This document shows positions 51,780-63,303 of a stretch of DNA of 64,000 nt, piece after piece. Source of the stretch: Curvularia sp. ZM96 (Eukaryota; Ascomycota; Dothideomycetes; Pleosporales; Pleosporaceae); contig JAJGBQ010000002.1 of assembly GCA_022457065.1 (NCBI GenBank), positions 4,774,001 to 4,838,000 of the forward strand, given 5' to 3'. The position numbers and the translations under genes are program-made. Positions within the stretch are counted from its first letter, which is position 1. Each line of letters starts with the position of its first letter. The notes below the pieces were generated by a model. The model saw nothing but the letters and a program-made list of their open reading frames with translations, searched no databases and was not told the DNA's origin.

Positions 51780-53373
51780 GGCTTCTCTTTCTATTCAATG
51801 CTTTGAAAGGGAAAACAGTAGTGGTATAGACGAGGGAGTACGCAGCAACCCCACAATCTATGGTCGCTCCAGGAAAAGACCCTTGTGCTTAGCTACACCA
51901 GAGGAACGATCGCCGATGCAGTTGTATGGATGTACCGGAGGGATGTGGAAGTAGCGGATATATTGATTAAACACCAGGATTTTGAGTAGATGGCCAGCAC
52001 GCTTTAAGAACGAGCCCATTGCCATTTATACTGACACCATCCACACCAAGTCTGGCCTAGTGGACGACGTCAGTCGCCTGGCGGCCGCATGGCAAGGCAT
52101 ATCGGGAGTGTAATGTGACCGGCAATAAAGTCGGTTACAAGAGGGCCCCAGATTCTGGGACTTGGTACACCAGAGCAGCACGGCCGAACCAGCGTGCCGT
52201 CATGCTGCGGGGATCACCAGCGGCGTTGGCGGAACAGCAGCGCGGCATTTGAGTTGCCAAGACACTTATTTACCTTGCCTCATTTGTATCTAGTTCACCT
52301 CAATGCAGACTAGATCTTTCGCTCAAATCTCGGAGAGAGGTCTTGATGACAAGTCGCTCTCCACATTCGGTGTGTTTCTATTTACCGTTTCTTCTTCCCT
52401 TGAAGTGTTTGTCTTATCACGAGTATCAGCGTTTGTTTTGTCTTTGTATGAGGCCATCGCGTATAGCCAATCAGATGTGAATCAACATCTCCGGGAAAAG
52501 CCCTCCAACGATCCCTCGGGCTGTATGTAATATTAGCACTACCCTCCACATCCCGCGCCATCATCACCATGACAGCTACCGTATTTACTTTCCGTGGATT
52601 TTCTTTCGGTCGTTTTTGTGCCTGGTTCATGCCCACGTGCATTCGGCCCGAGGAGAACATTATTGACATGTACAATACGCTCACCGCCACTGGATGAAAT
52701 GATAGCCATATCACATGTGGTTGACGATGTGGTTCTAGGTGTCTTCCAGACATGCGTTGCGATAGAGTCAGTTCGATTTGGTCAAAATATTATGACAATA
52801 CTGTCGAATCTTTCCGAGCAAAATGGGGAACATGTCTAGGCCAACCTTCCTTGACAAGAAAACACCGATCCTAAATTCATGTCCCCGCTTTGATATCCAC
52901 TGAATGAGTACTATAGCTTCAGAGATTCGAGTCAGCATCAGATAAGTACTGAGTCATGTCAGATGTCTCAGTTGTACCAGTCTTGCAAGAACATATTTGC
53001 TTCGCAATGATACATCTCAGCCAGTAAATGATAGCATGTTGCTCATGCAAGCGCAGTTGTATTTCGCAATCCGTACAACAACCATACCGGAACCCCCTAC
53101 AAACCGAGACGCCAGCGCCAGACGATACAAAAGTCAACTTAGCCTCGTGATTTGCCACGCTGTGTGACGTTGCATAGAGAATGCTGGGGCTTCGATCGTT
53201 TTGAATCCGCAGCGACACGTCCACAAGGACATACAATCTGTTGCTTCCCATGGCGATGCTCGTCCTGCCCTGCAAGCTTTTTCAGCGTTGTGTGGCAGCC
53301 GGCAAGCTCTCGTCGCCTGTTCTCTTCCTCAAATCCCCCCAGGGAGCATCTAACCCAAACAGGTGGTGGGTGT
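51780..53373. other. 1.6-kb intergenic region
   Basis: It lies between the monooxygenase start and the TMA46 stop, both on the minus strand. The left 500 bp should carry the monooxygenase promoter; GC-rich GGCGGCCGC at 52081 and a CCAATCA near 52469 are the only patterns noted. Open frames (for example 52303-52530) have no recognisable product. Confidence 0.5.
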
Positions 53374-54451
53374 TCAGGAGACAGTCACTTTCTCCATGGA
53401 GGCAGCAATGCGCTCTGCTTCCTTCCTTTCCCGCGCAGCCTCCGTCTCTTTCCTCATAGACTCCAAGTTCCACTCATCGTCATTTTCGTCATCACTGCTA
53501 TCCTCCTCACTGTCTTGAGCCCAATCACCCTTCTCGAACATTGCCCTACCAGTGGCCTCCTTGAGCCTCTTAGCCTCTTCCTCAGCCTGCTTCTTGTCGA
53601 CACGCTCCTTCTTCCACTTGGCAAATGTTTCCGGTGTGACGGGTGTAAGTTTTCCAGTGAGTTTGTGACGTTCAGACTCGAGGAAGTCTTCGAGTGTGAG
53701 AGTATTGAGAGGGGAGTTTGCCATCAAGGCCTTCTCAGCCGCACGCTGCTCCTTGGTCTTGATGACGAATCTATGGTTTGTTAGTCTGTACTCTGGACAC
53801 AGCAACAGCGCGTCGGACTTACCCAGGCGGAAGAGAGTGCTTGTAGAAACACTTGTCTCCACCGTTTGGACATGTCCAGAACCAACCGTATTTCTGGTCC
53901 TCAATGGCCTGGATAAAGTACTTGCATACTTTGTCCGTCGTGGTCTTGGGATTTCCGTGCTTGCTCAAGACCACTTGTCGCAGCTTGGTCTCGTCCCAGT
54001 CGTCCATGTTGTCCTTCTTCTTGCGCTCCTCCTCTTCCGTCTTCTCTTGATCTCTGCTGTCGGTGTACAAGCTCTTCTTCTCGGTCTTGCGTTCGATAGC
54101 CAGATCGTGACTGAACTTGCACTTCTTTCCCTTTTCGCAGTTGCCCTTCTTGAAGAACTGACATAGTACCGTCTTAGGATCGGTTCCGAATGGGACCTTC
54201 TGGACTTGCACTGGCTTGAAGAGCTCAGCGGTTTCTTTGCGCGCCGCCTCGGCCGCGGCCTTTTCTTTTTCGCGCTGTGCCTTCTCCGCCGCCTTGCGCT
54301 TCTCATCAGGTGTGCCTCCAGATGCAGCTGTGGCCTTGATTTGCGCAATCTGTTTCTGAGCGGCTCCTCCCTTCTTGTTCTTCATACCAAAGGTCTTGTC
54401 GACGACGACCTTCTTCGCCTTGGGCTGATCGCCCTTGCCTTTGGGTGGCAT
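53374..54451 (-). CDS. TMA46: CCCH zinc-finger translation factor Tma46 (ZC3H15/DFRP1)
   Basis: Exon 1 53823-54451 and exon 2 53374-53770 on the minus strand (52-nt intron); 341 residues. MPPKGKGDQPKAKKVVVDKT with FGMKNKKGGAAQKQ is the family's basic N-terminus. Two CCCH fingers follow: CQFFKKGNCEKGKKCKFSH, and a longer one with WFWTCPNGGDKCFYKH. The DFRP region after them (KTKEQRAAEKALMANSPLNT, then LTLEDFLESERHKL) binds the DRG-family GTPase Rbg1. The tail is acidic then Glu/Arg-rich. Tma46 travels with ribosomes and helps the Rbg1 GTPase in elongation. The splice restores PPG-FVIKTKEQ. Confidence 0.95.
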
Positions 54452-54903
54452 GTTGACTTAGTTTGTGTTGACTGGTAAAGACGGTGGGTGATTAGGGGGA
54501 TGAGATGTAGGTTTCCGTGGGTCTGCGGATGAGTCCGGCCTGATGCGACGAGCGATGGTTGATTTGTGGTGTGGGCGTTGTATGTGTGCGTGTGTCAAAG
54601 TGAGAATGACGCTGTGTGGGGTGGATTTTCGAGTGGCGGAGGACCTTGCGCTAGAGTCATCCATGGGCCTCGCCGACATTCCCGAAGCCTCAAGGTGGCC
54701 TTCACATGAACTCCAATAGTCAATCACACAGCAACTAGTACCGCCCCGACATTCCCGGCTTGCGAACCATTCTTTTGCAATTAGCTTCTGTAAAGTCTCA
54801 GATTGGTTTAAGTAATTGAATTGTGTTACTGACGACTCCGCAGCGCGTTGCGAAGCTCCTCCACCAGTCGTCCAGCTACATTCCACGCGCCGACACATTC
54901 AAG
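54452..54903. other. Divergent intergenic region TMA46 / OST4
   Basis: 452 bp between two starts. Nothing else is seen; a minus frame across 54458-54898 is Ser/Thr/His-rich and not convincing. Confidence 0.5.
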
Positions 54904-55056
54904 ATGATTACAGACTCCCAACTCTACTCGCTCGCAATCTTCCTTGGAAGCGCCGCGATGCTGCTCATCGTCGTATACCACTTCCTTGAAGTAAATTCGG
55001 AGGACCATAAGACTGAGGAGAAGCCACGGGTTGCGGCGGCCAAAGCTAAGGCATGA
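54904..55056 (+). CDS. OST4: Oligosaccharyltransferase subunit Ost4, 50 aa
   Basis: A 51-codon frame. MITDSQLYSLAIFLGSAAML followed by LIVVYHFLEVNSEDHKT matches the Ost4 mini-protein: a short lumenal Met-Ile-[ST]-Asp-x-Gln-Leu start and one transmembrane helix. A Lys/Ala-rich cytosolic tail follows. Ost4 joins Ost3/Ost6 to Stt3 in the ER oligosaccharyltransferase complex that N-glycosylates proteins. The longer upstream frame (from about 54823) has no other ATG, so the ATG at 54904 is the start. At 50 residues it is slightly longer than yeast Ost4 (36) because of the tail. It is easily missed by length cut-offs. Confidence 0.93.
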   Translation: MITDSQLYSLAIFLGSAAMLLIVVYHFLEVNSEDHKTEEKPRVAAAKAKA

Positions 55057-55417
55057 GGAATACAGCGTGGTTGGCAATGGCTTCAGGATACGCCATAACG
55101 TATCAATGGTGCGAGTGCACAAGTTGGGCGAGTCAAAGATGATACCAGTTCTTACATAAGGGGAGCATATCGACCAAAGCCACGGAGTTCAGGCGTAAAT
55201 GATTATAAGTTTAAGAACCGTCAGACAACGCTGTTGGTCGCAATGCTTGATGCATTTGGCTGTCGCGGTGCTTGTAACGGCTCTATATTGTTTCCCATTC
55301 CTACTGTCCAAAACCAATCCAACGCAGCTGTACTTTTAATGGGTATACGCGTACTTGTAGAAAAAGAACCGCAAAAGAGAAATATCAAATAAAGTGTGCA
55401 GAGCGCTGTTGGATCTT
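55057..55417. other. Convergent 3' region
   Basis: 361 bp between the OST4 stop and the stop of the AT-hook/C2H2 gene. No gene is seen. Confidence 0.55.
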
Positions 55418-58400
55418 TCAGTCTTCCACATTAACAATCTCCGCTTCTGTCTCGTCGATAAGACCTCTTCGGCGCTTGTCATTCACAAGAGTTGCACCTC
55501 CACGATCCATGCCTGGTCCTCCGATACGGCTCTTTAGCGACATGAATCTATCATGCGCGTCGCGAGCTTCCTGCTCCAAAGTACGTTTAGGAGGTCGTCC
55601 GCGACCTCGTGATGTTATCTCTGGTGGGAGCGTGCTGAGTGCCCGTACCCGCTCGGGGTCGACTGTAATACGTGGAGTAACTTGCCGACCTTGAGCGTCG
55701 CTTAAATAAGTATCAGATTCATGAGAGTCTAGATTTCATACTGTTAGATCCTTTCTAAAATGTCAATTTCAGCCCTTATTCAATTGTCTTCCTTACCAGA
55801 GAGACCACTGGCCGGTCCATCACCAAGCTCCCATGACAGCGGATCAAAGTGCGTCTGCTGTACATGGCTGCGCCAGTTGCTCTCCAGGTCGAAAGAAGGG
55901 AGCTGAACGCTTTTGCCGCAATCATCCCACAAGCAGTCCAACGTGTTTCCGCGGGCTTCTTTGCGGTGCACTTTGAATACATGCTTCTGCAAGGTGTCCA
56001 GGTTATGCAAATCAGCTTTACAATTTAGCCATTTGCACTTGTAGGATGGGAAAACACGGTTTGCGACACTCGGCGACCTAGAGTCGATCCGGATTGCTGA
56101 ATCACCTGTGTACGCATTGGACAAGGAACTTGGTTGTGGCGGTCGGTACATTTTGGGGGCCTCGGTATCTTTGCTCATATCCCGTGGAGCCTGCGCGGCA
56201 GCAGATCCATGGATAGCTTTCCTCCATCCAACAGGGCGGCCTCTCTTCTTAGGAATCGGCGAACCGTCAGGACCGTACTGAGTGGCGGACCGGAATGCCG
56301 AATAGCCTACTCCAGCAGCACCTGGAGTGGGTTTAGCACTAGGACTCATCGGAGCAGGACTTTTGGGCTGTTCCGCGTTGTTAGGTAAAGAGTTTCGCGG
56401 AGGTCTACCACGTCGCTTTTGTTTGACAAACGGGTTGATAGCTTCAGGTAAAGCTTGGGCCTTTGCTTGAGCCGCACCTTGGTCGCCAATCACATTCGAC
56501 GGAGAGCGGGGATGCGGCCTCTCTTCATCATCTGAATCATCCTCGTCGTCTGCATCTTGAGCAAGGTCTTCAACTTTGTCCCTGAAGTAGTCTGGAGGGG
56601 GGTTGCCAGGATCAATCAGATCCCAACGGATGGTACTGAGATCTGAGTCAAAGGTTATCTGAGGTAAAGTTGTTCTCAGTGCATCTAAATGCGCGTTAAG
56701 GCTGCGTTGGGATGGATGCCTTCCACAGGCGAGGAGAACGTCGCGTGCAATTGTTGCGGGGTTGTAATTGTTGCGACGTAACGCTTTGTTACGCTCTATT
56801 GGATGAACATAAGTGGTGTTTCTAAGTTCGCTCGGTACTGGTGGTCGCATTGCGAAAGATTGTGGTGGTTGCATAGGCCCGTTAGTCACAGGGAAGTTTG
56901 GAGTCGACAGCTGCTCATCGACATCCATCGCGCTCTGGGATTCAAGAGGCGGAGGTCCAAGCATGTTCTTGGAGCCTGTGTCGAGCCTCTTGAATGGTGG
57001 GCCCACATCCTCGTCTGACAACTGCGTCAGGTCAATGAGCTCGCTCAGGTTGCGCTTTCGGGCAGCTTCTTCTTTGTTAGCAGGCTTCCTGAGTTCAGGT
57101 TTAATGGGCACCATCTCGGCAACTGGTGCGGGTGCTGGAGGACCTGCGGGTGAGGCATTCTCTGGATATGGCGAGTAAGACGCTCCACTGGATGAAGGAC
57201 CTGGAGCAGGTGTGTATTGTGGGGTGGGTGCTACAGAGTTTGAAACTTCCTTCTTCATCACAGCAGGCGGGACAGGTGGCCTCTGCACAGGAGCTGGAGC
57301 AGTCGGAGGCGAAGGTTGATTGGATCCTGAGTTTACATCCGGCACAGCTGTGAGCAAGCTTTTAGCAAAGGCTGCGCGATCTAGCTTCAAGTTCATCTGC
57401 TCAAGCTGCTCGCACAGTTGAATATATGAAGGATTATCGTTAAGTAGACTCAGAATGCGAGTAGGCGTGATTTTGTGAAGGCTATCCTGGCTATTGAGAT
57501 ATGCTGCGGCTGCCTTTGCTAGTTCTGCCCTCTTCTTATGAGGCCAGATGGTAGTACCAGGGGGTCGATTGGTTGGTATCTGGGCTCGTCTGACTGGTAC
57601 GGCATCAGCGATAACAGGAGTGGCTGGCTTGGATACATTTTCATTCGTCACTACTCTAGGTGTAGTGTTCGCCCTCGAAATTGCAGGTGGTGGGCTGCTA
57701 GCATGTGCTGGCTGTGTGGGCTGTGCTATTGTGGCTTGAGGGGGAGGTTTGGTTTGTGTTGTCGATGGTCTTGGAGCTTTGGCTCTTCGTTCTTCCTCCC
57801 AAATGCGCGCTAAAAGAGCCGGGTCTTTGTTGTTGAGTTCACGCATTTTCGCCATCATTGCACGTATCTCAGCTTCTAGTGCGTCGCCAGGACCGCCATC
57901 GCTAGCTGAAGGCGCCGAAGCAGCATCAGTCCCGCTTGATCGCTGTTCTGCTTGGCCCGTCTCTAGTGTGGGCCTTGGTTGTGGTTGTTGTAACCTATCC
58001 ATCTCTTCCTGCCTTTTGCGCTCCTCCGCTTTCCTCTGTTCTTCTGCTTTGCGCTCCTCCGCTTCAATTCTCTCTTTTTCTGCGCGTGCCGTATCATCAG
58101 CCGCTTTCTGCGCAGCTTGTTTTCGCTGGTATTCCGGCCAAGGGTCGTATACTGCCATTGGGTCTACAGTGGTGGTACCCTGTGTATAGTATGTATCATC
58201 TGTCACAGGAGGCGCAACTGCCGCAGGACGCATTGATTCAGTGCTGTAATTATATGTGTTCGACCGTGTGGTGTTCTGAGAACTCTGGGAAGTCTCGGCA
58301 CTAGTGAGCCGCTGGCTGCTGTGACCGCCGTATTGTTGATTTCCCGTAGTTGACGTTGCTGCGCCGTGCGCATTGCTCACTGCGGTGGTATTGTATTGAG

Positions 58401-58968
58401 GTTGGGCGGGGCTGGCGGTGCGCTGTGGTTGTTGGTTGTGTATAGGCTTGGTCGTGTGCGAAAGACCGTCTGGAACCGCAGTTGGAGATGGTAGAGCATG
58501 AGTCCCTAGCTTTGCGCGGTCAATGTTAACATTGTGCTGGTGGGACTGTCCGTAAACAGGATAGTTTTTTCCGGCTAGCGGACTGGCAGTGGCATAGCGA
58601 CTGGGCTGCGAGGATGTGGCACTATGCGAGGTGAAGCCAGGCTGGTTGTTCGCAGTATTCGTCGTATACGAAGGGTTGCTCATATTGTGTAGAACTTTGG
58701 CTGCCTGGTTTGTTGTTTCCCGCGCTCCGCCATAGCCGCCATGATTCCATGTGGTCTCCTGAGCAGTCGCATATCCACTGCCCTGATGTGTGTATGACTG
58801 CGTTGGGTATGGCCTGTAATCTTGACTTTGGGTCGTTGGTGGTAGTTGGTACTGGTGGGAGGACTGTGCGACGTTGTTCGAAGAGGAAACGGTTTGATAT
58901 GAAGCATACTGTTGCGCGGAGGGTTGCTGGTAAGGCGGATTGTATTGGTTGTAAGCGTTTGCTGGCAT
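55418..58968 (-). CDS. Large AT-hook and C2H2 zinc-finger protein, probably chromatin-associated
   Basis: Exon 1 55797-58968 and exon 2 55418-55689 on the minus strand (107-nt intron, GTAAGG..TCAAG); 1147 residues. The start MPANAYNQYNPPYQQ is the only ATG at the front of a longer open frame. The first 380 residues are Gln/Asn/Ser/Tyr-rich and disordered. A charged Arg/Glu helix follows (about 380-420). A helical block contains KITPTRILSLLNDNPSYIQL. Three AT-hook-like motifs are present: KRRGRPPRNS, KKRGRPVGWRKA and, in exon 2, GRGRPPKRT. Two C2H2 fingers lie near the end of exon 1 (CKWLNCKADL..H, and CLWDDCGKSV..SHVQQTH). A DNA-binding or remodeller-associated role is inferred; no family name is certain. 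The exon 2 join rests on frame and content. Confidence 0.8.
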
Positions 58969-59409
58969 TGCGATTCGAAGTCGACAAGGTCGGAGACACT
59001 GGTAGAACCACTTTGCGGGTGAGGGCAAGGGTAAGTACGAGGGTTCCGAAGCGTAGCAAGGCGCATGTCGCAATTGTGGGCTAGGATGGGCAAGCAGAGC
59101 GGTTGCGCAAAAGCTGACCGTTGTGCATTGCGCTTGAAGCCCAGTACATGCGCCTGGTGAGAGGGCACGTCGAGTGCGACGCGTGTGGATAGTGGCGGCA
59201 CGGACGTGTGGCTGATGCACGCGTTGCCGACTTGCAGAAGCCGGCCCATGATTGACGGCCGCCGCCTTACATAATCAGCCCCACCCTCAACTTCCCTCTG
59301 ATCTTACCATCCACGACGATTCATCATGAGACTTTGTGATACATGTACACATATGCAGCGACTACATACACCCTATGGAGTCTAATATCTTTCAAGATCA
59401 ACTAGCGAT
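58969..59409. other. Intergenic upstream of the AT-hook gene
   Basis: 441 bp. The AT-hook frame stays open leftward without an ATG, so the region probably includes its leader. The 3' end of the amidase gene lies to the right. Confidence 0.5.
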
Positions 59410-60836
59410 CTATACCGACGGCTTCCACCCACCCTCAGACTCAAATATCTTTCCAACCTCTTTGCACACTGCGAGCAAGCGTCTGTCATGGTATCGTGGG
59501 GCTACAAGCGAGATGCCAATTGGCATGCCATTCTCCCCTTTGAATCCCGGAACGTTAACTACTGGTGTATGCAGCGCCTGTTTCTAGGTCAAAAAGCAGT
59601 TCTCGTGGAGTAAACACAGGACAAGGGCTTACCGTCCAGATCAAACAGAAAGCTGCGCTCCCAGTCTTCTCAATGCCCAACGGTGCTTCGTCGGGCACGC
59701 TTGGCGTGAGTACTGCAGCATACTTTCCAAGAATCTCGTCCACCACTGGCCTTGCCGTTGCTATGTTGTCAAACGCTTCCAATTGCGCCTTGCGTGAAAT
59801 CTTGCCGCTGTTCTCTACGTGGCCTACCAAGTACTTCGAAATCTTGTCCTTGGCCACTCTATATTCGGGCAGAAACGCTGTACGGCCATCTGAATTTAGT
59901 ACAGTGGCATGCCATGATGGGAGATCATTGAGATGCTCTGGAAACGTAATCTCCTCTACCTCGGCTCCTTGGGCACGTAGCAAGGAAATAGCTTTGTCAA
60001 GCGCGGCAGCGGTGCCAGATCCCACCTTCGGCCAGACCATGGTTTTGAGGTATGCAAACTTTGCCCCTTTGACCGTGAAATTTGTGGGAATTGGATCATC
60101 GTCTTGAAGATCAAAAGTATCGGCAAGGAGCTCAAGGTCGGCTATACTACGAGCGTAGAGGCCGAGTGTGTCGAGTATCAATGAGTAAATCTTCTGACCC
60201 TCGCGCGTGATGGAGTTCCAGGTAGGCTTGAGGGCGTAGACGCCATTGTATGATCCAGGCCGGATAACGCTGCCGCCAGTTTGAGTACCTAGCGCAATGG
60301 GTGCTTGGAAGTCGCCCACGGCTGCTCCAGATCCCGACGAAGAACCGCCAGGCGTACGGCCTGGGTCGTGTGGGTTATGTGTTTTCGGACCATCAGTTGT
60401 TGCCGCGAACTCGGTGGTTGTCGTCTTCCCGAATATGAGCGCACCAGCTTTGCGCAGTACTGCAATGGAACCAGCATCTACTTTTGGCGCATCATTGGCA
60501 TATATTGGCGAATTGAATTGCGTCGGCATATCTAAATCATTCAGAACCCAACTAGACTGCACTCCTTGATTGAAACCCACCTTTTGTATATATCACATCC
60601 TTTACACCAATGGCAACACCATGTAAGGGACCGCGCTCTTCCTTCGGAATAGCATCCAGTGCTTTCGCCTGTGTGATCACGTGCTCCAGGTCAAGATAGG
60701 CCCACGCTTGGACAGCCTCGTCTCGGGCCTCGATACGCTTCAATAGCGATCGTGCATACTCTTCCACCGTAACTTCATCTTGCTGGATCTTGGTCGCGAC
60801 TTCTGTGGCCGTCAGCCGGTAGAGCTCAGACACCAT
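59410..60836 (-). CDS. Amidase (amidase signature family)
   Basis: Three exons on the minus strand: 60581-60836, 59633-60531 and 59410-59583 (introns of 49 nt each); 442 residues. LHGVAIGVKDVIYTK carries the catalytic Lys79, and the join gives DMPTQFNSPIYAND. The signature GRTPGGSSSGSGAAVG supplies the cis-Ser (about S149), and GTQTGGSVIRPG the nucleophile S173. KYAAVLTPSVPDEAP and, after the last join, ALHTPVVNVPGFKGENGMPI complete the fold. These enzymes hydrolyse amides to acid and ammonia. The substrate is not evident. No signal peptide is seen. It lies 549 bp downstream of an NCS1 permease on the same strand, with GATA-type sites upstream, suggesting a nitrogen-acquisition role. Confidence 0.93.
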
Positions 60837-61384
60837 GCTGTTCAGTTTAGGAAAGCAATTTAGGTCTTCGTATACGTGTAATGAAAGATGCCTTTCCGTC
60901 TAGAAAGAAGAGAAGAATGCTGGCAAAAGAGTTGAAATGCTGTATTTCTTGTCTTGACAGAATACATACGTGTTCTAAGTAGTAGAGCCACACTAAATGT
61001 TACCTTCGGCCCATGTGTTCCGCATATGGCGATAGGCAGCCATCAAATACAACCACGGCCCCTGCAAGGACTTGCGGGTTGCCTGATTATGGCATAGTGA
61101 TGTTGTAGTGTGATCACGGCCGATACCGGTAGTCCCGCTTATCGGAATCTTCGTTACCGCACCTGGTTCAGGATTGACTTACGTAGTGGGGACAGGATGT
61201 AATCTGCCGTTGTTCAACGTCTCTTGGCACGAGAACATGCCCTAACAATCGAGCAAGGCACTCTGTGAATTCAGTCATGCATGAAGTATCTAGATGCAAC
61301 CAAAGATCAAGAGTATTTGCAAAACTGATATGTATATGATTAAAAATACAATTTATCCACGACAGGCAGTACCTCTCCCAAAAC
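60837..61384. promoter_or_regulatory. Amidase upstream region with GATA-type sites
   Basis: 548 bp. CGATAG at 61030-61035 and CTTATC (GATAAG on the minus strand) at 61138-61143 fit the HGATAR core of AreA/NIT2-type nitrogen regulators, 195-307 bp before the amidase ATG. The rest is unremarkable; the permease 3' end is at the right. Confidence 0.4.
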
Positions 61385-63303
61385 TCAATAACTAACCTTT
61401 GGCGTCTTGCCCCCGACCTCGATATCGTCTCCTCCATCAGTCATGGGTGGCGTGGCAGCTACATAAATCTCTCCACCGTCTCCTTCTCCTTCAAAGAAAC
61501 CCTCGCGACCCTCGTTCCCCAGCCATTCCCATTCATACGGCGTGCTCTCACGTCCGTAAGGGAAGACGCGGGGCTTGATGAAGAGAAATGTAACATAATA
61601 CACCGTAGCAGAAACGGTGAATGTCAGTATCCAACCCATTCGATACATGTTTTGCGCGGCCATGGAGATGATCTTGGGCTGATACTGGCCAATGAGACCT
61701 GGAATACCCATCGTGGTACCCAATACCCAGGCTACTACTCCACACCAGTTGACTCCGGACCAGAACCAGTACAGTCCTGTTTTCCGGCCATCGTAGCATG
61801 AGGGAACATGAACGTTACCTTTGCGCACTATAAAGTAGTCGACGATGAGGACTGCGCAAAGAGGTGCCATGAAAATGTTGTAGGACCCGAGGAAGCTATC
61901 CATTGTTAGTTCATCTTTGTGGAGTAGCATATTTTTCTCATAGGCCATCTTACCTGAGGAAAGCGCTCGCGTTAGCCATCAGTTGCCATGGCTGCACGGC
62001 GACACCAAGAAGTGCACAAAGAATCTGTCCTCTTCGAATTGTAAGCCATTTCGGGAAAAGACCAGTCATGTCCGAGCCAAATGGAATAGAGTTTGACCCA
62101 AAGTTTGTTGCAAAGACACCAAAGTAGAATGCAAATGAGACGAAGAAGATGCCCGCACGAGCACCTGCGCCGAAGTGGTGGTCGAGTATAGCGTCAAATA
62201 GATCCCAGATATTCCAGTACGCAGTACCATACGCGGCCTGCATCGATGTCGTCGACGCCATACCGAGGAAGAAAACGATAATCGCGGCGACGAAAACGCT
62301 GACACCTTGTAGTGCACCGGCGTCGCGAGGTTTCTTGCAGTAGCGAGCAAGATCGGGTTGGTTCACGAGCATGGGTGACAGAGAACCAAAGATGGTATTG
62401 ATCCCAGCCATGACACTCCATCCCATAGGTATTTTGGCAGCAGAAGACTTGGCCGTTTGGTGAGCGAGGTCCATGGAGCCGAGCCCCCCACCGTTTACCA
62501 TGCACCATCCAAAGACGGCAAAGGCCGCAACCGGCATAATGACTCCCTTGACGGTGAATACGAAATTGATACGGCTTGGGTGGACCCACATGAACGGAAA
62601 TTCCATGAGCCAAGCCATGAAGAAGGTCAACAGCTGCTTCGATGTTACGGCAGCGGTTGGAGAAAGCGTATTCGGTAGGTTTTCCCAGGAGCTGCCGAAG
62701 ATGCATCGCAGCATGATGGACAAAAGGTTACCGGCGTAGAAAGTCTGAATACCGTACCAGATGATGCAAACAATGGCGCGGATGAAGACGAAGAAGTAGG
62801 AACCATACATGCCCATGACAGAGCGTGCAAGGACGGGACTATGACTAGTCAGCTAGAGGTCCAACGTGTTTTGAGATAACGCCTTACAATCCAATGTGAT
62901 ATTTGGCGCCCGGACGTGCCATAAACACGACAACAAGAGCCGCGAGGAACGAACCAAGACATGCTGAGATGAACGATGTCTGCCATGTCTATGGATATTG
63001 TTAGTTTGCGTTATGAGCAACACAGATGGAAAAACGTACCAAGCCGACTGCTACCAATGAAGAGCCAGTGTTCCAGCCGACAAGCGAGAACTTGTTAGAG
63101 AACCAGTACAGTGGTAAGCTGTACCAGGTCCATGTCCTCTGCTCAACTGGTGTTGGCTCGAGATCTTTGTTCGACCATTTCTCGTCTCCAATAGGAGCAT
63201 GGCCGTCATTGGAGCGAGGGGCTCTGAGAAAGTCGACAAAAGCCTCCTTTGATTGAAAGGGCGCCGTCAATTGCTGCCTGGTTGGCCTTCCAGATTTACC
63301 CAT
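61385..63303 (-). CDS. NCS1-family permease, FUR type (uracil/allantoin/uridine class)
   Basis: Four exons on the minus strand: 63040-63303, 62888-62988, 61954-62838 and 61385-61895 (introns 51, 49 and 58 nt); 586 residues. The cytosolic start leads to WSNKDLEPTPVEQRTWTWYS, a signature of the Fur4/Dal4/Fui1 group, then LVGWNTGSSLVAVGLTWQTS. GAKYHIGFPVLARSVMGMYG, IWYGIQTFYAGNLLSIMLRC and FMWVHPSRINFVFTVKGVIM follow, with about twelve hydrophobic helices in all. NQPDLARYCKKPRDA is the conserved loop, and FLSFLGSYNIFMAPLCAVLI spans the last join. The acidic tail is typical of regulated fungal permeases. Substrates of relatives are uracil, allantoin, uridine or thiamine; the exact one is unknown. 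Confidence 0.94.
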
